Positions 9,481-19,130 are shown, counted from the first letter of the stretch. The stretch: 64,000 nt of DNA from Flavobacterium sp. SUN052 (GCF_028867935.1 NZ_JAPQNS010000001.1:434001-498000), one strand, 5' to 3'. The notes: generated by a model not told the origin, from the sequence alone. Made by a program: numbers and translations.

Positions 9481-10698
9481 CTAAAACCCAATTGCCGAAA
9501 TGCTACAGGCACCTGCGGCCACCCACCAGAGGGTGGAGAACCCGGCTGTCCCTACGATTTGAGTGCCGACAAACGGGCTAATTAACTGAGACATAGCCCA
9601 GGCCATGGTGTAAAAAGCCATGTATTGCCCCCGGTTCTGTTCGTTCGACCGCGCTACTGCCATTGACTGCATAAAGGGCATGGCCAGAATTTCTCCTGCC
9701 GTCATAAGTAGTATCGTGATCAATGCCCAGCCCGGCCATTGGCTGGTTGGCAACAAGGCATAGGACAGTCCGGTAAGGCCAACTCCGATACCAATAATGA
9801 CAAATTTAGGCCTGCTTTGTGGCCAGCGTTGTTCAATGGCGAAGACAAGTGCCATTTCAATAAGTACGATAATGAGGCCATTGAGGCTCATGAGCAAACC
9901 AATTCGGGCTTCGCTTAGGTGGAGAACTTGCTTGAAATAAAGCGGCAGCAGACTGAACATCAAAACAAAGGAGCACACAAAAAGAAGCGTGAGTCCCATG
10001 AAACGAACGAAAAACCAGTCGGTGTAGGGCGAAGAAGCGGGAGGCAGCGGGGTTAGGGATTGGGTTGAAGTTGCTGCTTCTCCATGTGTCTGTCGGGCTG
10101 AATTTATTTGGGGGCTCGGTAAGGTGAGCATTAACACAACGGCTGCAGCAATGCAGGTAAGACCATCGGCCCAGAACAATAAACTATAGTTGAGGCTGGC
10201 GAGGTAACCGCCTAGCCCACCGCCTACGGCCCAACCAAGATTAATGGCTAGCCGATTCAAGGAAAAGGCGCGGGTTCTGGTTGCTTCGGTGCTGTAATGG
10301 GCAATGGCTGACGAATTGGCCGGACGAAACGTATCGCCCAGCAAAGTAAAACAGAAAGTAGCCACGCACATGCCCGGAAAGCTACTGACAAGCTGTAATC
10401 CTAGCAGAAAAAAACCACCAAAGAAAAGACTGTATAACTGGACAGGTGCAAAGCCAAATCGGTCGGTGAGACGCCCACCCATGTAGGCACCCAGCACGGC
10501 TCCTGACCCAAACACAGCCATTACAATACCTGTCTGCTGGACGGTGAAGCGCAATTGCTGGGTCATGTAGAGCGTCAGGTAGGGCAGCACCATAGTCCCG
10601 CACCGATTAATCAGCATCACGCCCGACAACAGCCAAACCGAAGGCGACAGGCCCCGGTAAACGTTTCGATACAACTGGAAAGGGCGGAGAAGAAGCAT
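9481..10698 (-). CDS. Major facilitator superfamily transporter
   Basis: 405 residues with 11-12 predicted transmembrane helices. The loop between helices 2 and 3 carries the MFS signature GGRLTDRFG, and a hydrophilic stretch near residues 195-215 (rich in Q, T and P) is the usual central loop between the two six-helix halves. It resembles drug-efflux type MFS proteins (MdtH-like), but substrate cannot be assigned. The gene starts 37 bases after the GntP permease gene and ends 157 bases before the Gfo/Idh gene start, so the three may be cotranscribed. Confidence 0.87.
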   Translation of the reverse strand: MLLLRPFQLYRNVYRGLSPSVWLLSGVMLINRCGTMVLPYLTLYMTQQLRFTVQQTGIVMAVFGSGAVLGAYMGGRLTDRFGFAPVQLYSLFFGGFFLLGLQLVSSFPGMCVATFCFTLLGDTFRPANSSAIAHYSTEATRTRAFSLNRLAINLGWAVGGGLGGYLASLNYSLLFWADGLTCIAAAVVLMLTLPSPQINSARQTHGEAATSTQSLTPLPPASSPYTDWFFVRFMGLTLLFVCSFVLMFSLLPLYFKQVLHLSEARIGLLMSLNGLIIVLIEMALVFAIEQRWPQSRPKFVIIGIGVGLTGLSYALLPTSQWPGWALITILLMTAGEILAMPFMQSMAVARSNEQNRGQYMAFYTMAWAMSQLISPFVGTQIVGTAGFSTLWWVAAGACSISAIGF

Positions 10699-10735
10699 AA
10701 CTTACCCAATTACCCATTTTCCGGCAAACTAGTTC

Positions 10736-12061
10736 TTACAGCAGATCAATCAGCAGCACAACTATAAAAGCAGCTACTCCAGCCACGGTGCTGGTGAGCG
10801 TCCAGGCGCGGAGCATTTGGGAAACATTGAGGCCCGAAAACCGCGAGATAACCCAAAAGCCCGAGTCATTGGGAAACGAACAACAGACGCTACCGCAGCA
10901 AATAGCCAACCCGACGTTAATGGCGTTGGCGCCAGCTGGAGCAATCATAGGGGCCAGCAACGAGGCCGTAGTGACGGCGGCCACGGTGGCTGACCCCTGA
11001 GCAGCCCGCAAAATGGCTGTCAGCAAAAAACCTAACCACAGCAACGACAGATTCAGGGATGAAAGCGTTTTTACTAATGCATCGGCAATACCAGAGCCGT
11101 TGATGATGGCGCCAAACGAACCACCAGCACCCACAATAAGGATCAATAAGCCTGCGTTTGCTCCGCCATCAGCTACTATTTCTTCAAACGACTTCCGACG
11201 GTATTTGCTCAGCAATATACCGGCCATTGCCACTCCAACGAGCATTGCTACATTTTTATCGCCAATGAACGCTAACACAGGTCGGGCTTCGCTGGTTGGC
11301 GGCAGAAAGTTAGCCGTCAGGCTACCCACCAGAATCAACATAATAGGAAATAAGAGTACGAACAAAGACAACCCGCCCGATGGTAACGGACGATCGTTGG
11401 TGGTAGGCGTTTTTTCTTCGATGGGTGCTTCATCCGCAATTTGCATGTGGGCCTGTTTGCCAAAATACAAGGCAGCAACTAACCCAATAACCATAGTGGG
11501 TAAAGCCACCAGCAGTCCCCAGCCAATAAATGTACCGGGGTCCAAACTCAAGGTACCCATCACGGCGAGCGGGCCGGGCGTGGGGGGCACAATGCAATGG
11601 GTACCAATGCCTGCCAGAATTAGTGCAGTTACGAGCGTCACTAACGGAATACGCGTACTACGGGTGAGGTCACGCAAAAGAGGCATGAAAACAATGAAGG
11701 CGGCATTTAAAAATACCGGGATGCAGACAATATACCCCGTTAACGCGATGGCGAGCGGTGCTCTTTTTGAGCCTACTGCACGGAGTAAAAGGGCTGCAAT
11801 CTGCTCGGTAGCTCGGGAATCGGCCAGCATATTTCCCAAAATAATACCCAGGCCAATAACTAGACCAATGCTACCCAGCGTTTGCCCAAACCCATCGCCG
11901 AGGAGTTTGGCTACTTGCAGAAGAGGTAATCCCGATACGAGCCCAGTGAGCAGACCCACGCCCGGCAATACAAGAAAAGGATTGATTTTTAGCCGAATTA
12001 TGGCGAAAAGCAACAGCGCTATGGCTGCCAGAAAAAGGACAAGTAGGTAGGTATCGGACAT
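10736..12061 (-). CDS. GntP-family gluconate/organic acid permease
   Basis: 441 residues from the ATG at 12061 (MSDTYLLVLFLAAIALLLF); a second in-frame ATG at 12082 would add seven residues. There are 12-14 hydrophobic segments and the GntP-family pattern: GLGIILGNMLADS near 78-92, HCIVPPTPGPLAV near 155 and QGSATVAAVTTASLLAP in the second half. GntP proteins import gluconate and related sugar acids with protons. Next to a Gfo/Idh oxidoreductase and an MFS gene, it suggests a sugar-acid uptake and oxidation unit. The antisense frame of 345 codons is a shadow of this gene. Confidence 0.9.
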   Translation of the reverse strand: MSDTYLLVLFLAAIALLLFAIIRLKINPFLVLPGVGLLTGLVSGLPLLQVAKLLGDGFGQTLGSIGLVIGLGIILGNMLADSRATEQIAALLLRAVGSKRAPLAIALTGYIVCIPVFLNAAFIVFMPLLRDLTRSTRIPLVTLVTALILAGIGTHCIVPPTPGPLAVMGTLSLDPGTFIGWGLLVALPTMVIGLVAALYFGKQAHMQIADEAPIEEKTPTTNDRPLPSGGLSLFVLLFPIMLILVGSLTANFLPPTSEARPVLAFIGDKNVAMLVGVAMAGILLSKYRRKSFEEIVADGGANAGLLILIVGAGGSFGAIINGSGIADALVKTLSSLNLSLLWLGFLLTAILRAAQGSATVAAVTTASLLAPMIAPAGANAINVGLAICCGSVCCSFPNDSGFWVISRFSGLNVSQMLRAWTLTSTVAGVAAFIVVLLIDLL

Positions 12062-12121
12062 GTAAGGCAAGGTTTTCAGCAAAAAGAAAACCGCAAAGCG
12101 ATACTACCCGGTAGCTTGTTT

Positions 12122-12697
12122 TCAGGCCGACACAAATATTTTTTTGTCGGTGATAAACGCCCGATTCTGCTCCAAAAACTCCTTGAACTGCCGAATCTCT
12201 TCCAACTGGCGGTCAATAGGATGGGTGAGGGGGTAGCTTTCCACATATACGTCCGTAAAGTCAGTAATGATGTACTCCATGAGCCTGATTCCTTTGCGTT
12301 TTAAGGCATGCAGATACAAGTTTTGGTGGTTGTTTACGTAGCGGTCTTTCTGATATGAACCCGTTGTTTTCAGGTCTACAGCTTTGTATTTGCCAATTAA
12401 ATCCACGTAACCGTAGAACAGTACATCCTCAATTTCCCACTGACAATACACCTGCACATCCACAATGGGTCGGGGAAGCAACTTCCGCACTTTCGCCAGA
12501 ATATCGGGGTCGAAACGGGCTTCGTCAGTGCCTTTAACCACGGCTTCTTCAAATGAAATGCCGCGATCCTGAGCCGCTGTGGTGGGAGTTGGAACGCGGT
12601 TAATTGCAGCAATCATTTCCTGTTCGGAAATGTTACCCCCGCGCAAATACCACGAAAAGGTGTTGAGCAGAGTAGGGTAGACCCGGTAATTAATCAT
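12122..12697 (-). CDS. Small PD-(D/E)XK nuclease-superfamily-like protein
   Basis: 191 residues. Three pieces suggest the PD-(D/E)XK fold: an N-terminal RGISFEEAV helix with glutamates (motif I), then GYVDLIGKYKAVDLKTT, whose first D and the D-x-K pair fit motifs II and III, and a later YVNNHQNLYLHALK helix like the Q-x-x-x-Y motif of RecB-type nucleases. Such proteins cut or process DNA, often in phage or repair settings. No partner nuclease, helicase or integrase is beside it; it sits between a permease and an outer-membrane protein gene. Superfamily placement is by motif only. Confidence 0.6.
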   Translation of the reverse strand: MINYRVYPTLLNTFSWYLRGGNISEQEMIAAINRVPTPTTAAQDRGISFEEAVVKGTDEARFDPDILAKVRKLLPRPIVDVQVYCQWEIEDVLFYGYVDLIGKYKAVDLKTTGSYQKDRYVNNHQNLYLHALKRKGIRLMEYIITDFTDVYVESYPLTHPIDRQLEEIRQFKEFLEQNRAFITDKKIFVSA

Positions 12698-12726
12698 GAG
12701 CTTGGGGAGTTACTTCCAGAATCCCC

Positions 12727-13494
12727 TCAATTGAAAAATGGAAACGTCAACGCTAGAAACGACATTCCAACGCGGTGCCGGTAGCGTTTGTTGCCATCAG
12801 TGGGGCTAATGTCGCGGAAGTACATTTCAGCAGTTTGCCACTGATAACCTCCCTTGATAGAAAGGCGCTGGTTGATATGGATGCGGGCATACACTTCTGT
12901 GGCTAAATTGCCAATGTCGTTGTCGCCCAGCAGGCGGAGATTGATCCCCGTGGGCCGCATTCGCTGGTAACGGTTATCGCCCGTAAAAAACACCGTTGAA
13001 TCCGTTTTAGCGCCTGCCACTTTGTAGGAACCCGACGAGCTTATAACTCGCCCAATTCTTGATTTACCAAAAGCCAGGCCTAGTATGTCGGCGCTACCGC
13101 CCAAATCAACGGGACCAAGGTGAACTTCCGCCCGAATACCAAAATTGAGGGATGTGTTGGAAACAAAGTCTAAGCGGACAGTGTCGATGTTCGCTGTTTT
13201 TAAAGAAGGGCCCAGTGCATCGAAGCCGGTGGTTCCCCGCGTTAGGCGGGCAGGAGCCGTGTAAAGATTCAGATTATCACCATAAAATTTGGCTAATCGA
13301 GCAGTCCAGCCGATAGACAGAAGGGATCGATTGCCAATATTCAGCAATTGGAAATACGTGAGTGAGGGGGCGTAATTGTCTTTTTTGAAGGCAAACCCAG
13401 CGTCCATTCCCGCCATAACTCGGCTTGAAACGGGCTTTTGCGCCAGGGCTGGTACACCCAAAAGGATGCAGGCAAATAGTACGTATTTTTTCAT
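12727..13494 (-). CDS. Predicted outer-membrane beta-barrel protein
   Basis: 255 residues from the ATG at 13494, which starts a signal peptide (MKKYVLFACILLGVPALAQ). The mature part alternates hydrophobic and polar residues (for example LNFGIRAEVHLGPVDLGG and LSIKGGYQWQTAEMYF) and ends in LALTFPFFN, a terminal aromatic typical of outer-membrane barrels. Function not recognised. It is the upstream gene of the short pair with the PD-(D/E)XK-like gene, 29 bases apart, and has no clear relation to the sugar-acid genes downstream. Confidence 0.65.
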   Translation of the reverse strand: MKKYVLFACILLGVPALAQKPVSSRVMAGMDAGFAFKKDNYAPSLTYFQLLNIGNRSLLSIGWTARLAKFYGDNLNLYTAPARLTRGTTGFDALGPSLKTANIDTVRLDFVSNTSLNFGIRAEVHLGPVDLGGSADILGLAFGKSRIGRVISSSGSYKVAGAKTDSTVFFTGDNRYQRMRPTGINLRLLGDNDIGNLATEVYARIHINQRLSIKGGYQWQTAEMYFRDISPTDGNKRYRHRVGMSFLALTFPFFN

Positions 13495-13648
13495 GTATGG
13501 GTCATGTAGCATGGTGGCAAATATAACGGCTCACTGCCACTCTGTGGATAATAAACTTAGCGTACCGCCTAGACAAAATCCAAACAATAGGGTAGTGGCT
13601 GTGTTGAAATAATAGACATGAATACACGCTGACTAGGACATCAACGCT

Positions 13649-14683
13649 ATGACATCATCAACAACAAATACGGCCTGGTTATGGGGTATGGTAGGGCTGG
13701 GAGCCGTGCTGGCTACCCGGTCGATACTTCGTCAGAATCGCAAAATTGACTTTGCTGGTAAAAACATAATCATCACCGGTGGTTCGCGTGGATTAGGCCT
13801 GGTACTGGCCCGACAATTGGCCGAAGAGGGAGCAAACCTGGCTATCTGTGCTCGTGACCCTTACGAACTTGACCGCGTGAAGGAGGAATTTCAGGCGCAT
13901 GGCAAGCGTGTGTTTACATACGACTGCGATCTCACCAGCAAAGATGAAATTAACAAGTTTGTTAAGGCTGCCCGCTTGGAACTAGGCCCTATTGACGTGT
14001 TGATCAACAATGCCGGCGTTATTATGGTCACGCCATTTGATAACGCAACGGAAGATGATTTTCGAGAAGCTTTGGATACTAACTTCTGGGCCGCTTATCA
14101 TACCATTCAGGCGGTGTTGCCCGATATGCGCCAACGGAAAGCGGGGCGCATTGTTAATGTTGCTTCGTTCGGTGGTAAAGTGGCAGCTCCCCATTTGTCG
14201 CCTTACGTTACCAGCAAATTTGCGCTGGTTGGCTTCTCGGAGAGTATCCGCGCTGAAATGAAGAAAGACGGTATCTTTGTGACAACCATTTGCCCCGGAC
14301 TAATTCGGACGGGTAGCCCCCGTCATGCTATCATAAAAGGGCAACATGAAAAAGAGTATGCCTGGTTTAAAATCGGCGATTCGTTGCCTGGTCTAACCAT
14401 TAGTGCAGAAGATTGTGCCGCCCAGATTATCGACGCGTGTCGGCATGGTGAAGCGGAGCGGGTGATAACCCTCACGGCTAAATTTGGTACGGCTTTGCAG
14501 GGCTTGTCGCCCAGTTTAATGGCGGAGACTCTAACGCTTATCAACGATCTACTGCCCAACCCGGCCCCTAATCTCGAAGGGAACCAACGAGCTATAGGAG
14601 CCGGAAAGGAATCAAGCCTAAGCCAATCGGTGTTGGCAACCCTGACCGATAAGGCGGCCGTGAAAAATAACGAAATTGTATGA
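13649..14683 (+). CDS. Short-chain dehydrogenase/reductase with N-terminal membrane anchor
   Basis: 344 residues. A hydrophobic segment at about 9-24 (AWLWGMVGLGAVLATR) precedes the SDR domain. The NAD(P)-binding TGGSRGLG is at 43-50, NNAG at 120-123, the catalytic serine near 173, and Y186-x3-K190 (SPYVTSK), so the catalytic set is complete. A C-terminal stretch beyond residue 270 is extra compared with minimal SDRs. The substrate is unknown; membrane attachment suggests a lipid or envelope compound. The stop codon overlaps the start of the DinB gene (ATGA), so the two are translationally coupled. Confidence 0.9.
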   Translation: MTSSTTNTAWLWGMVGLGAVLATRSILRQNRKIDFAGKNIIITGGSRGLGLVLARQLAEEGANLAICARDPYELDRVKEEFQAHGKRVFTYDCDLTSKDEINKFVKAARLELGPIDVLINNAGVIMVTPFDNATEDDFREALDTNFWAAYHTIQAVLPDMRQRKAGRIVNVASFGGKVAAPHLSPYVTSKFALVGFSESIRAEMKKDGIFVTTICPGLIRTGSPRHAIIKGQHEKEYAWFKIGDSLPGLTISAEDCAAQIIDACRHGEAERVITLTAKFGTALQGLSPSLMAETLTLINDLLPNPAPNLEGNQRAIGAGKESSLSQSVLATLTDKAAVKNNEIV

Positions 14684-15192
14684 CCCCCGAAATCTGGCTC
14701 CGTGGCCCTTTACCTGAAATTCCTCCCTTGTTGCAACCCGTAGCTCACGCGCTTTTGCAGGCACGTGATGAGGTAAACGAGCTGATGCATAACTTTCCTG
14801 AAAACCGACTCTGGGACCGGCCAGCGGGTTTAGCTTCGGTGGGGTTTCACTTGCAGCATCTCACAGGGGTATTAGATCGTTTGCTGACTTACGCCCGAAA
14901 CGAGTCATTAACAGGTGACCAACTGGCATACTTATCAGCAGAAGGTAAATCGGTAACGGAGCTGGATTCGGCGGAATTAGTGTCCATGTTCAACGCACAG
15001 GTGGAGCGCGCCTTAGTCCAGATTCGGGTAACCGATGAAGATACGCTGACTGAATTTCGCGGTGTTGGCAGGGCAGGTCTACCCTCTACTGTGCTTGGGT
15101 TGCTGGTACACGCAGCCGAACACAGTATGCGCCATTTGGGGCAATTGATCGTAACGGTTCGCGTGGTGTCTGAACGCAACCCCGAACTGTGA
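14680..15192 (+). CDS. DinB-like (DinB_2) four-helix protein
   Basis: 170 residues. The DinB/YfiT-like metal-binding histidines are recognisable: FHLQHLTGVLDRL near residue 50-60 and HAAEHSMRHLGQL near 145-157. The family includes thiol-transferases that use bacillithiol or other small thiols, and many uncharacterised members. Its start overlaps the SDR stop codon by four bases, so it is made together with that reductase. A shared role in detoxification is plausible but not shown. Confidence 0.85.
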   Translation: MTPEIWLRGPLPEIPPLLQPVAHALLQARDEVNELMHNFPENRLWDRPAGLASVGFHLQHLTGVLDRLLTYARNESLTGDQLAYLSAEGKSVTELDSAELVSMFNAQVERALVQIRVTDEDTLTEFRGVGRAGLPSTVLGLLVHAAEHSMRHLGQLIVTVRVVSERNPEL

Positions 15193-15208
15193 TGTTTTCC
15201 TGGTGCCT

Positions 15209-15442
15209 ATGAGAACAGAAGATCCAATCACCCGTCACAGTTCCGATTTACCCCCGTTGCGGTTCTCGCTCAACCTGCTCTACGTGGGTCGATTACTCCT
15301 GGGTATGGCATCTGCTCAGACCGTGCTGACCAGCGAAGCGGTTGAGGTCATCGACGACCAGATTGAGGCCGTTACCGATGAACTGGTAGCCACTGAACTG
15401 CTGCACGAAGCGGCCGTTCTGGTGGGTGATGTTGATCGCTAA
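15209..15442 (+). CDS. Small hypothetical protein
   Basis: 77 residues from the ATG at 15209, 16 bases after the DinB stop. I recognise no family. The second half is acidic (EAVEVIDDQIEAVTDELVATELLHEAA), could form a helix, and contains no hydrophobic membrane stretch. Third-position GC looks like its neighbours, which supports a real gene, but there is no homology evidence. Its stop codon overlaps the 3' end of the convergent GH28 gene by four bases. It may also be non-coding. Confidence 0.35.
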   Translation: MRTEDPITRHSSDLPPLRFSLNLLYVGRLLLGMASAQTVLTSEAVEVIDDQIEAVTDELVATELLHEAAVLVGDVDR

Positions 15443-17784
15443 TTTTTTGCCTTCAACAACGAAACGGGGGCGTCAGCGTTCAGCAACCGTACGTTTTTAG
15501 ATCGATCTCCACTCACTTTTAGGAGTCGCTCAGCGGGTTGTGCGGCTAATACGGGTTTATATTGGAGCCCATCAATCGTAACGTTCTGGCTGTTCTGAAC
15601 CATCACAACAGTTTTTGCCGGGGTTAACAGTGTTATGTTCTTAAGTTGAATATCAGCCGCTTCCACACAAACAATTCCTTTGTTGGCTTCCAACGCTGCA
15701 TTCTCAATAGTGATATTTTTGATTGCCATTTCGGGCAAGCCCCGGATCAGAATGCCCGTTTCGGCTCCCCGGCATACTACGTTGCGGATGTGAAAATCCC
15801 GGAATTGAGGGGTGCCTTCGTTGAGGGGTTGCGATTCGATGGTTGGTAATTCGTTGGATTCGCCAGCCTGCGGAACCGGGTCCTTTGCCTGATAATACAT
15901 ATCGAACAGAATAGCCTCACCGGGAATCTTGCTCATGCTGACGTCGCTCACGTAAATTTTCTCGACAATTCCACCCCGACCCCGCGCTGTTTTGAAGCGA
16001 AGCCCTACATCGGTACCCAGGAAATTGCAGTTATTCACAAACAGATTCCGCGCCCCGCCCGACATCTCGGAACCAATTACAAATCCGCCATGACCGTGGA
16101 AAACCGTGCTGTTGCGTATGATGATATTTTCAGTGGGGATGCCCCGTTTGCGGCCTTCTTCGTCGCGCCCCGACTTGATACAAATACCATCGTCGCCCAC
16201 GTCGAGCTGGCACCCTTCGATCAGGCCATTGCGGCACGATTCGAGGTCAATACCGTCGCCGTTTTGGGCATACCAGGGATTTCTGATAGTTAGGTTACGG
16301 AGCGTGATGTGTTCGCAAAGGAGCGGATGCAGACACCAGGCGGGTGAATTCTGAAACGTAACGCCTTCGAGCAATACCCGCTTACAACGCGTAATCACCA
16401 ACAGATTGGGTCGTAAAAACTCCCTGATTTCTTCGGTATTTTGCAGGTTATAGCCCTCAGCCACAACGCCGGGCCGCTTGGCCGAAGCTCCTTTCAACGC
16501 CCGCTCGGTTGGGTACCAGGTCGTTTTATCCGCATCCAGAAACCCACCCGACTTCACCAGGGTAGTCCATTGCGAAGCCGTCAGTTTTCCTTTTTTTACG
16601 GGGCGCCAAACCTCACCGGCTCCGTCGAAAATGCCCCCGCCCGTAATAGCAATATTCTCTAAATCGGTTCCCGACAGTGGTGCCTGAGCCCGGATCGCAT
16701 CAACACCTTCCCAGTTTGTTTTGGCCAACGGGTAATCAGTAGTCGTACCGCTGAATTGAACCAATGCCCCAACCTGCACATGCAGATTAACGCCACTTTG
16801 CAACGTAATTGGCCCGGTAAGCCAGGAGCCTTTGGGAATCAGAACAGTACCCCCTCCGGCACGAGCGCATTGGGTAATAGCCTCGTTGATCGCTTTTGTA
16901 TTCTGGGCGACAGCCTGTTCGGAAAGCCCATCAGCCACTGCTCCATACCTGACAATGTTAAAGGTGTCTTTGCGGAAAGCTGGGGAGGCAATCACAGGTA
17001 GTTCATATTCGAATTTTCCGGGATAAACCGATGGTTTCAAGAAGCTGGCCAACGAACTGATCTGTTGCCGGATACCATCGGCCACTAGCCCCGCCATAAT
17101 GGTTGCGCCATAGGGCGAGAAATGCGTATTGTCTTCTTTGGCCTGCGGAAATTTGGAATAAATGCCACCCACAAAATTCATGAACAGGTGTTTAGAGTCC
17201 TCGGGCCCGTGCTTGATAATTACCTCGCGACTGCTGGCGTGCAGATCGATCAGGGGCACTCGATATTGTTTGGCAACCGCTTTCACCACGGCCGGGTACT
17301 CGCCATGCTGGTCGACAAATTGGGCTGGATTCGATGCATCGGCTGCTGTGAATTTCCGGCGCATCACCGGTGTCAGCAGAACCGGGTTGGCTCCTTTGGC
17401 GCGTGTTTCTTCGATATACCGAATCAAGTTTGCGCGATAGTCTGTTTGAGGAGCCGCATACCGGGCGGTATCGTCTTGTTTCTGGTCGTTATGACCAAAC
17501 TGAATAAATACCCAATCACCGGGGCGAAGCGCATTGTGGACGGCTTTCCAGTGACCCAGCGTTCGGAAGCTACGGGTGCTCCGGCCATTCACCGCGTGGT
17601 TCTCTACGGCCACGGCTTCGTTGAAAAAGCGGGGTAAAACCATGCCCCATCCGGTTTCGGGTACATCGAACGGTAGCTTGTTCGCCATCGTCGAATCGCC
17701 GATAAGAAAAATACGGAGTGTATTATCGGCCGGGCGAAGAGCGGTCAGAATCAGCAGCAGGACAATGGAAAAAAGGTATTTCAT
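15439..17784 (-). CDS. Bifunctional CE12-like acetylesterase fused to GH28 polygalacturonase
   Basis: 781 residues with a signal peptide (first about 18 residues). Residues about 22-240 are an SGNH hydrolase of the rhamnogalacturonan acetylesterase type: GDSTM (30-34), GHND (97-100) and a late DNTHFSPYG block carrying the catalytic D and H. Residues about 275-781 are a GH28 right-handed beta-helix: NGDGID, GDDGICIKSG, GHGGFVIGSEM and RFKT give the three aspartates, the histidine and the R-x-K of polygalacturonases. The enzyme should deacetylate and cut pectin in one polypeptide. It lies divergent to a GntR regulator and near a SusC/SusD pair, forming a small pectin-utilisation locus. Confidence 0.93.
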   Translation of the reverse strand: MKYLFSIVLLLILTALRPADNTLRIFLIGDSTMANKLPFDVPETGWGMVLPRFFNEAVAVENHAVNGRSTRSFRTLGHWKAVHNALRPGDWVFIQFGHNDQKQDDTARYAAPQTDYRANLIRYIEETRAKGANPVLLTPVMRRKFTAADASNPAQFVDQHGEYPAVVKAVAKQYRVPLIDLHASSREVIIKHGPEDSKHLFMNFVGGIYSKFPQAKEDNTHFSPYGATIMAGLVADGIRQQISSLASFLKPSVYPGKFEYELPVIASPAFRKDTFNIVRYGAVADGLSEQAVAQNTKAINEAITQCARAGGGTVLIPKGSWLTGPITLQSGVNLHVQVGALVQFSGTTTDYPLAKTNWEGVDAIRAQAPLSGTDLENIAITGGGIFDGAGEVWRPVKKGKLTASQWTTLVKSGGFLDADKTTWYPTERALKGASAKRPGVVAEGYNLQNTEEIREFLRPNLLVITRCKRVLLEGVTFQNSPAWCLHPLLCEHITLRNLTIRNPWYAQNGDGIDLESCRNGLIEGCQLDVGDDGICIKSGRDEEGRKRGIPTENIIIRNSTVFHGHGGFVIGSEMSGGARNLFVNNCNFLGTDVGLRFKTARGRGGIVEKIYVSDVSMSKIPGEAILFDMYYQAKDPVPQAGESNELPTIESQPLNEGTPQFRDFHIRNVVCRGAETGILIRGLPEMAIKNITIENAALEANKGIVCVEAADIQLKNITLLTPAKTVVMVQNSQNVTIDGLQYKPVLAAQPAERLLKVSGDRSKNVRLLNADAPVSLLKAKN

Positions 17785-17840
17785 AGAGCGAAGATGATAA
17801 TCAGGCAGGAAACGTTTGGATTGATCTCATTCTTTATTTA

Positions 17841-17870
17841 CGCAATCGTTCCCGACATCGTTTGCGCAAA
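17841..17870. promoter_or_regulatory. Possible operator between GH28 and GntR genes
   Basis: CGCAATCG and CGTTTGCG form a partial dyad across this span, and the right side also contains the self-complementary TTTGCGCAAA. It lies 57 bases upstream of the GH28 start and 91 bases upstream of the GntR start, a good place for a shared operator. No expression data; the symmetry is imperfect. Confidence 0.35.
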
Positions 17871-17960
17871 TAGAGTAGCTATCATTTAAAAATGGACGGT
17901 CTGTTTTAAATAATTTAGATAAATAATTGACAGAAAGTTAGTTTTCTGCTGTACGTAATT

Positions 17961-19055
17961 ATGGTATCTAGATTTCCTTCACCCACCCGGACGCGCTCTC
18001 ACTCCTACGATTTTACCGGCGTATTTCTGAATCCATCGATTCAGCCGTACAAATTACAGTTTAATCCTGCCGACAAAATTCCCAAGTACAAGCAGATTGT
18101 GCAGTCAATTATTACTGACATTGATCGGGGGGTGCTTCGCAACGGAGATCAACTGCCATCGATAAGCGAATTGAGTATCGACTATTACCTGGCACGTGAT
18201 ACGGTTGAAAAAGCCTACCGGGAGTTGCGGGATCGGGGGCATATTACCTCGGTGCAGGGTAAAGGGTATTATGTACAGGCCAACGAAGGGTCAAAGCTCA
18301 AAATATTGCTGATTTTCAATAAATTAAGTTCTTATAAGAAAATCATTTATTACTCCTTTTTGAAAGCCCTTGGTGATAAAGCTACTGTCGATCTTCAGAT
18401 TCACCATTACAGCGCGGCTACGTTTAAGCAGATTATTGACCGGAGCCTCGGCAAATACAACTACTACGTTGTCATGCCTCATTTCACGCAGGATCTGGAT
18501 AAAGTTGATTACATAAGTGTTCTGAACCAGATTCCGGTTAATGAATTGGTTTTGCTCGATAAAGATGTGCCCCAACTAGACAGGGCTTTGCTCAGCGTGC
18601 ACCAGAGCTTTGACAAGGATATTTGCGGGGCATTAGAAACGGCCCACGACTTGCTGGCGAAATATAGCCGAATGGTGTTAGTGTTGCCCAGCGATGGCAA
18701 CTATCCCGTTGACATCGGGTGGGGTTTCCGTACGTTCTGCATCAATTATGGGAAGGCGTTCAGCATCAAAGAAAACGCGATTCACGAGTGCGTTCGACCC
18801 GGTACGGCTTACGTGGTAATCGAAGAAACGGACTTGTCAGAGCTGGTTAAAAAGGTGCGACAGTCGGGCTACAAATTGGGCCGTGATGTCGGCATCATTT
18901 CATTCAATGAAACGACACTCAAGGAATTATTAAACATCACGGTTGTCACCACCGATTTTGAAGCGATGGGTTACACGGCGGCCTCGCTACTTCTCGACAA
19001 TAAACACATCAGGGTTAAAAACCCGTTCTACATGATCCGGCGAGAATCGCTGTAA
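17961..19055 (+). CDS. GntR-family regulator with LacI-like sugar-sensor domain
   Basis: 364 residues. A winged helix-turn-helix spans about 35-110 (KIPKYKQIVQSIITDI, then LPSISELSIDYYLARDTVEKAYRELRDRGHI and the wing QGKGYYV). The C-terminal part (about 115-364) resembles a periplasmic-binding/LacI sensor domain, ending AASLLLDNKHIRVKNPFYMIRRESL. This combination controls sugar-use loci in Bacteroidota. It is divergent from the esterase-GH28 gene and convergent to SusD, so it probably responds to a pectin breakdown product. The first 25 residues look weakly conserved and the true start may be downstream. A paralogue lies at 36300-37322. Confidence 0.9.
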   Translation: MVSRFPSPTRTRSHSYDFTGVFLNPSIQPYKLQFNPADKIPKYKQIVQSIITDIDRGVLRNGDQLPSISELSIDYYLARDTVEKAYRELRDRGHITSVQGKGYYVQANEGSKLKILLIFNKLSSYKKIIYYSFLKALGDKATVDLQIHHYSAATFKQIIDRSLGKYNYYVVMPHFTQDLDKVDYISVLNQIPVNELVLLDKDVPQLDRALLSVHQSFDKDICGALETAHDLLAKYSRMVLVLPSDGNYPVDIGWGFRTFCINYGKAFSIKENAIHECVRPGTAYVVIEETDLSELVKKVRQSGYKLGRDVGIISFNETTLKELLNITVVTTDFEAMGYTAASLLLDNKHIRVKNPFYMIRRESL

Positions 19056-19056
19056 T

Positions 19057-19130
19057 GAAAGTGAAAGAGCGAAAGAGCGTCCACTATTACAGTATCGCTC
19101 TTTCACTCTTTACTTCTTTCGCTCTTTTAA
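19057..19130. terminator. Palindrome of GAAAGAGC words between convergent genes
   Basis: The left arm 19057-19079 is built of repeated GAAAGAGC/GTGAAAGAGC words; the right arm 19096-19128 is the same words in reverse complement with an insertion. The right arm ends CTTTTAA. Lying between the GntR stop and the susD stop, it can end transcription from both sides. Confidence 0.65.

Noticed and set aside
11013..12050. 345-codon rightward frame opposite the GntP permease
   Set aside because: It is the antisense shadow of a clear membrane protein gene, and its own product is low in complexity with no known family.
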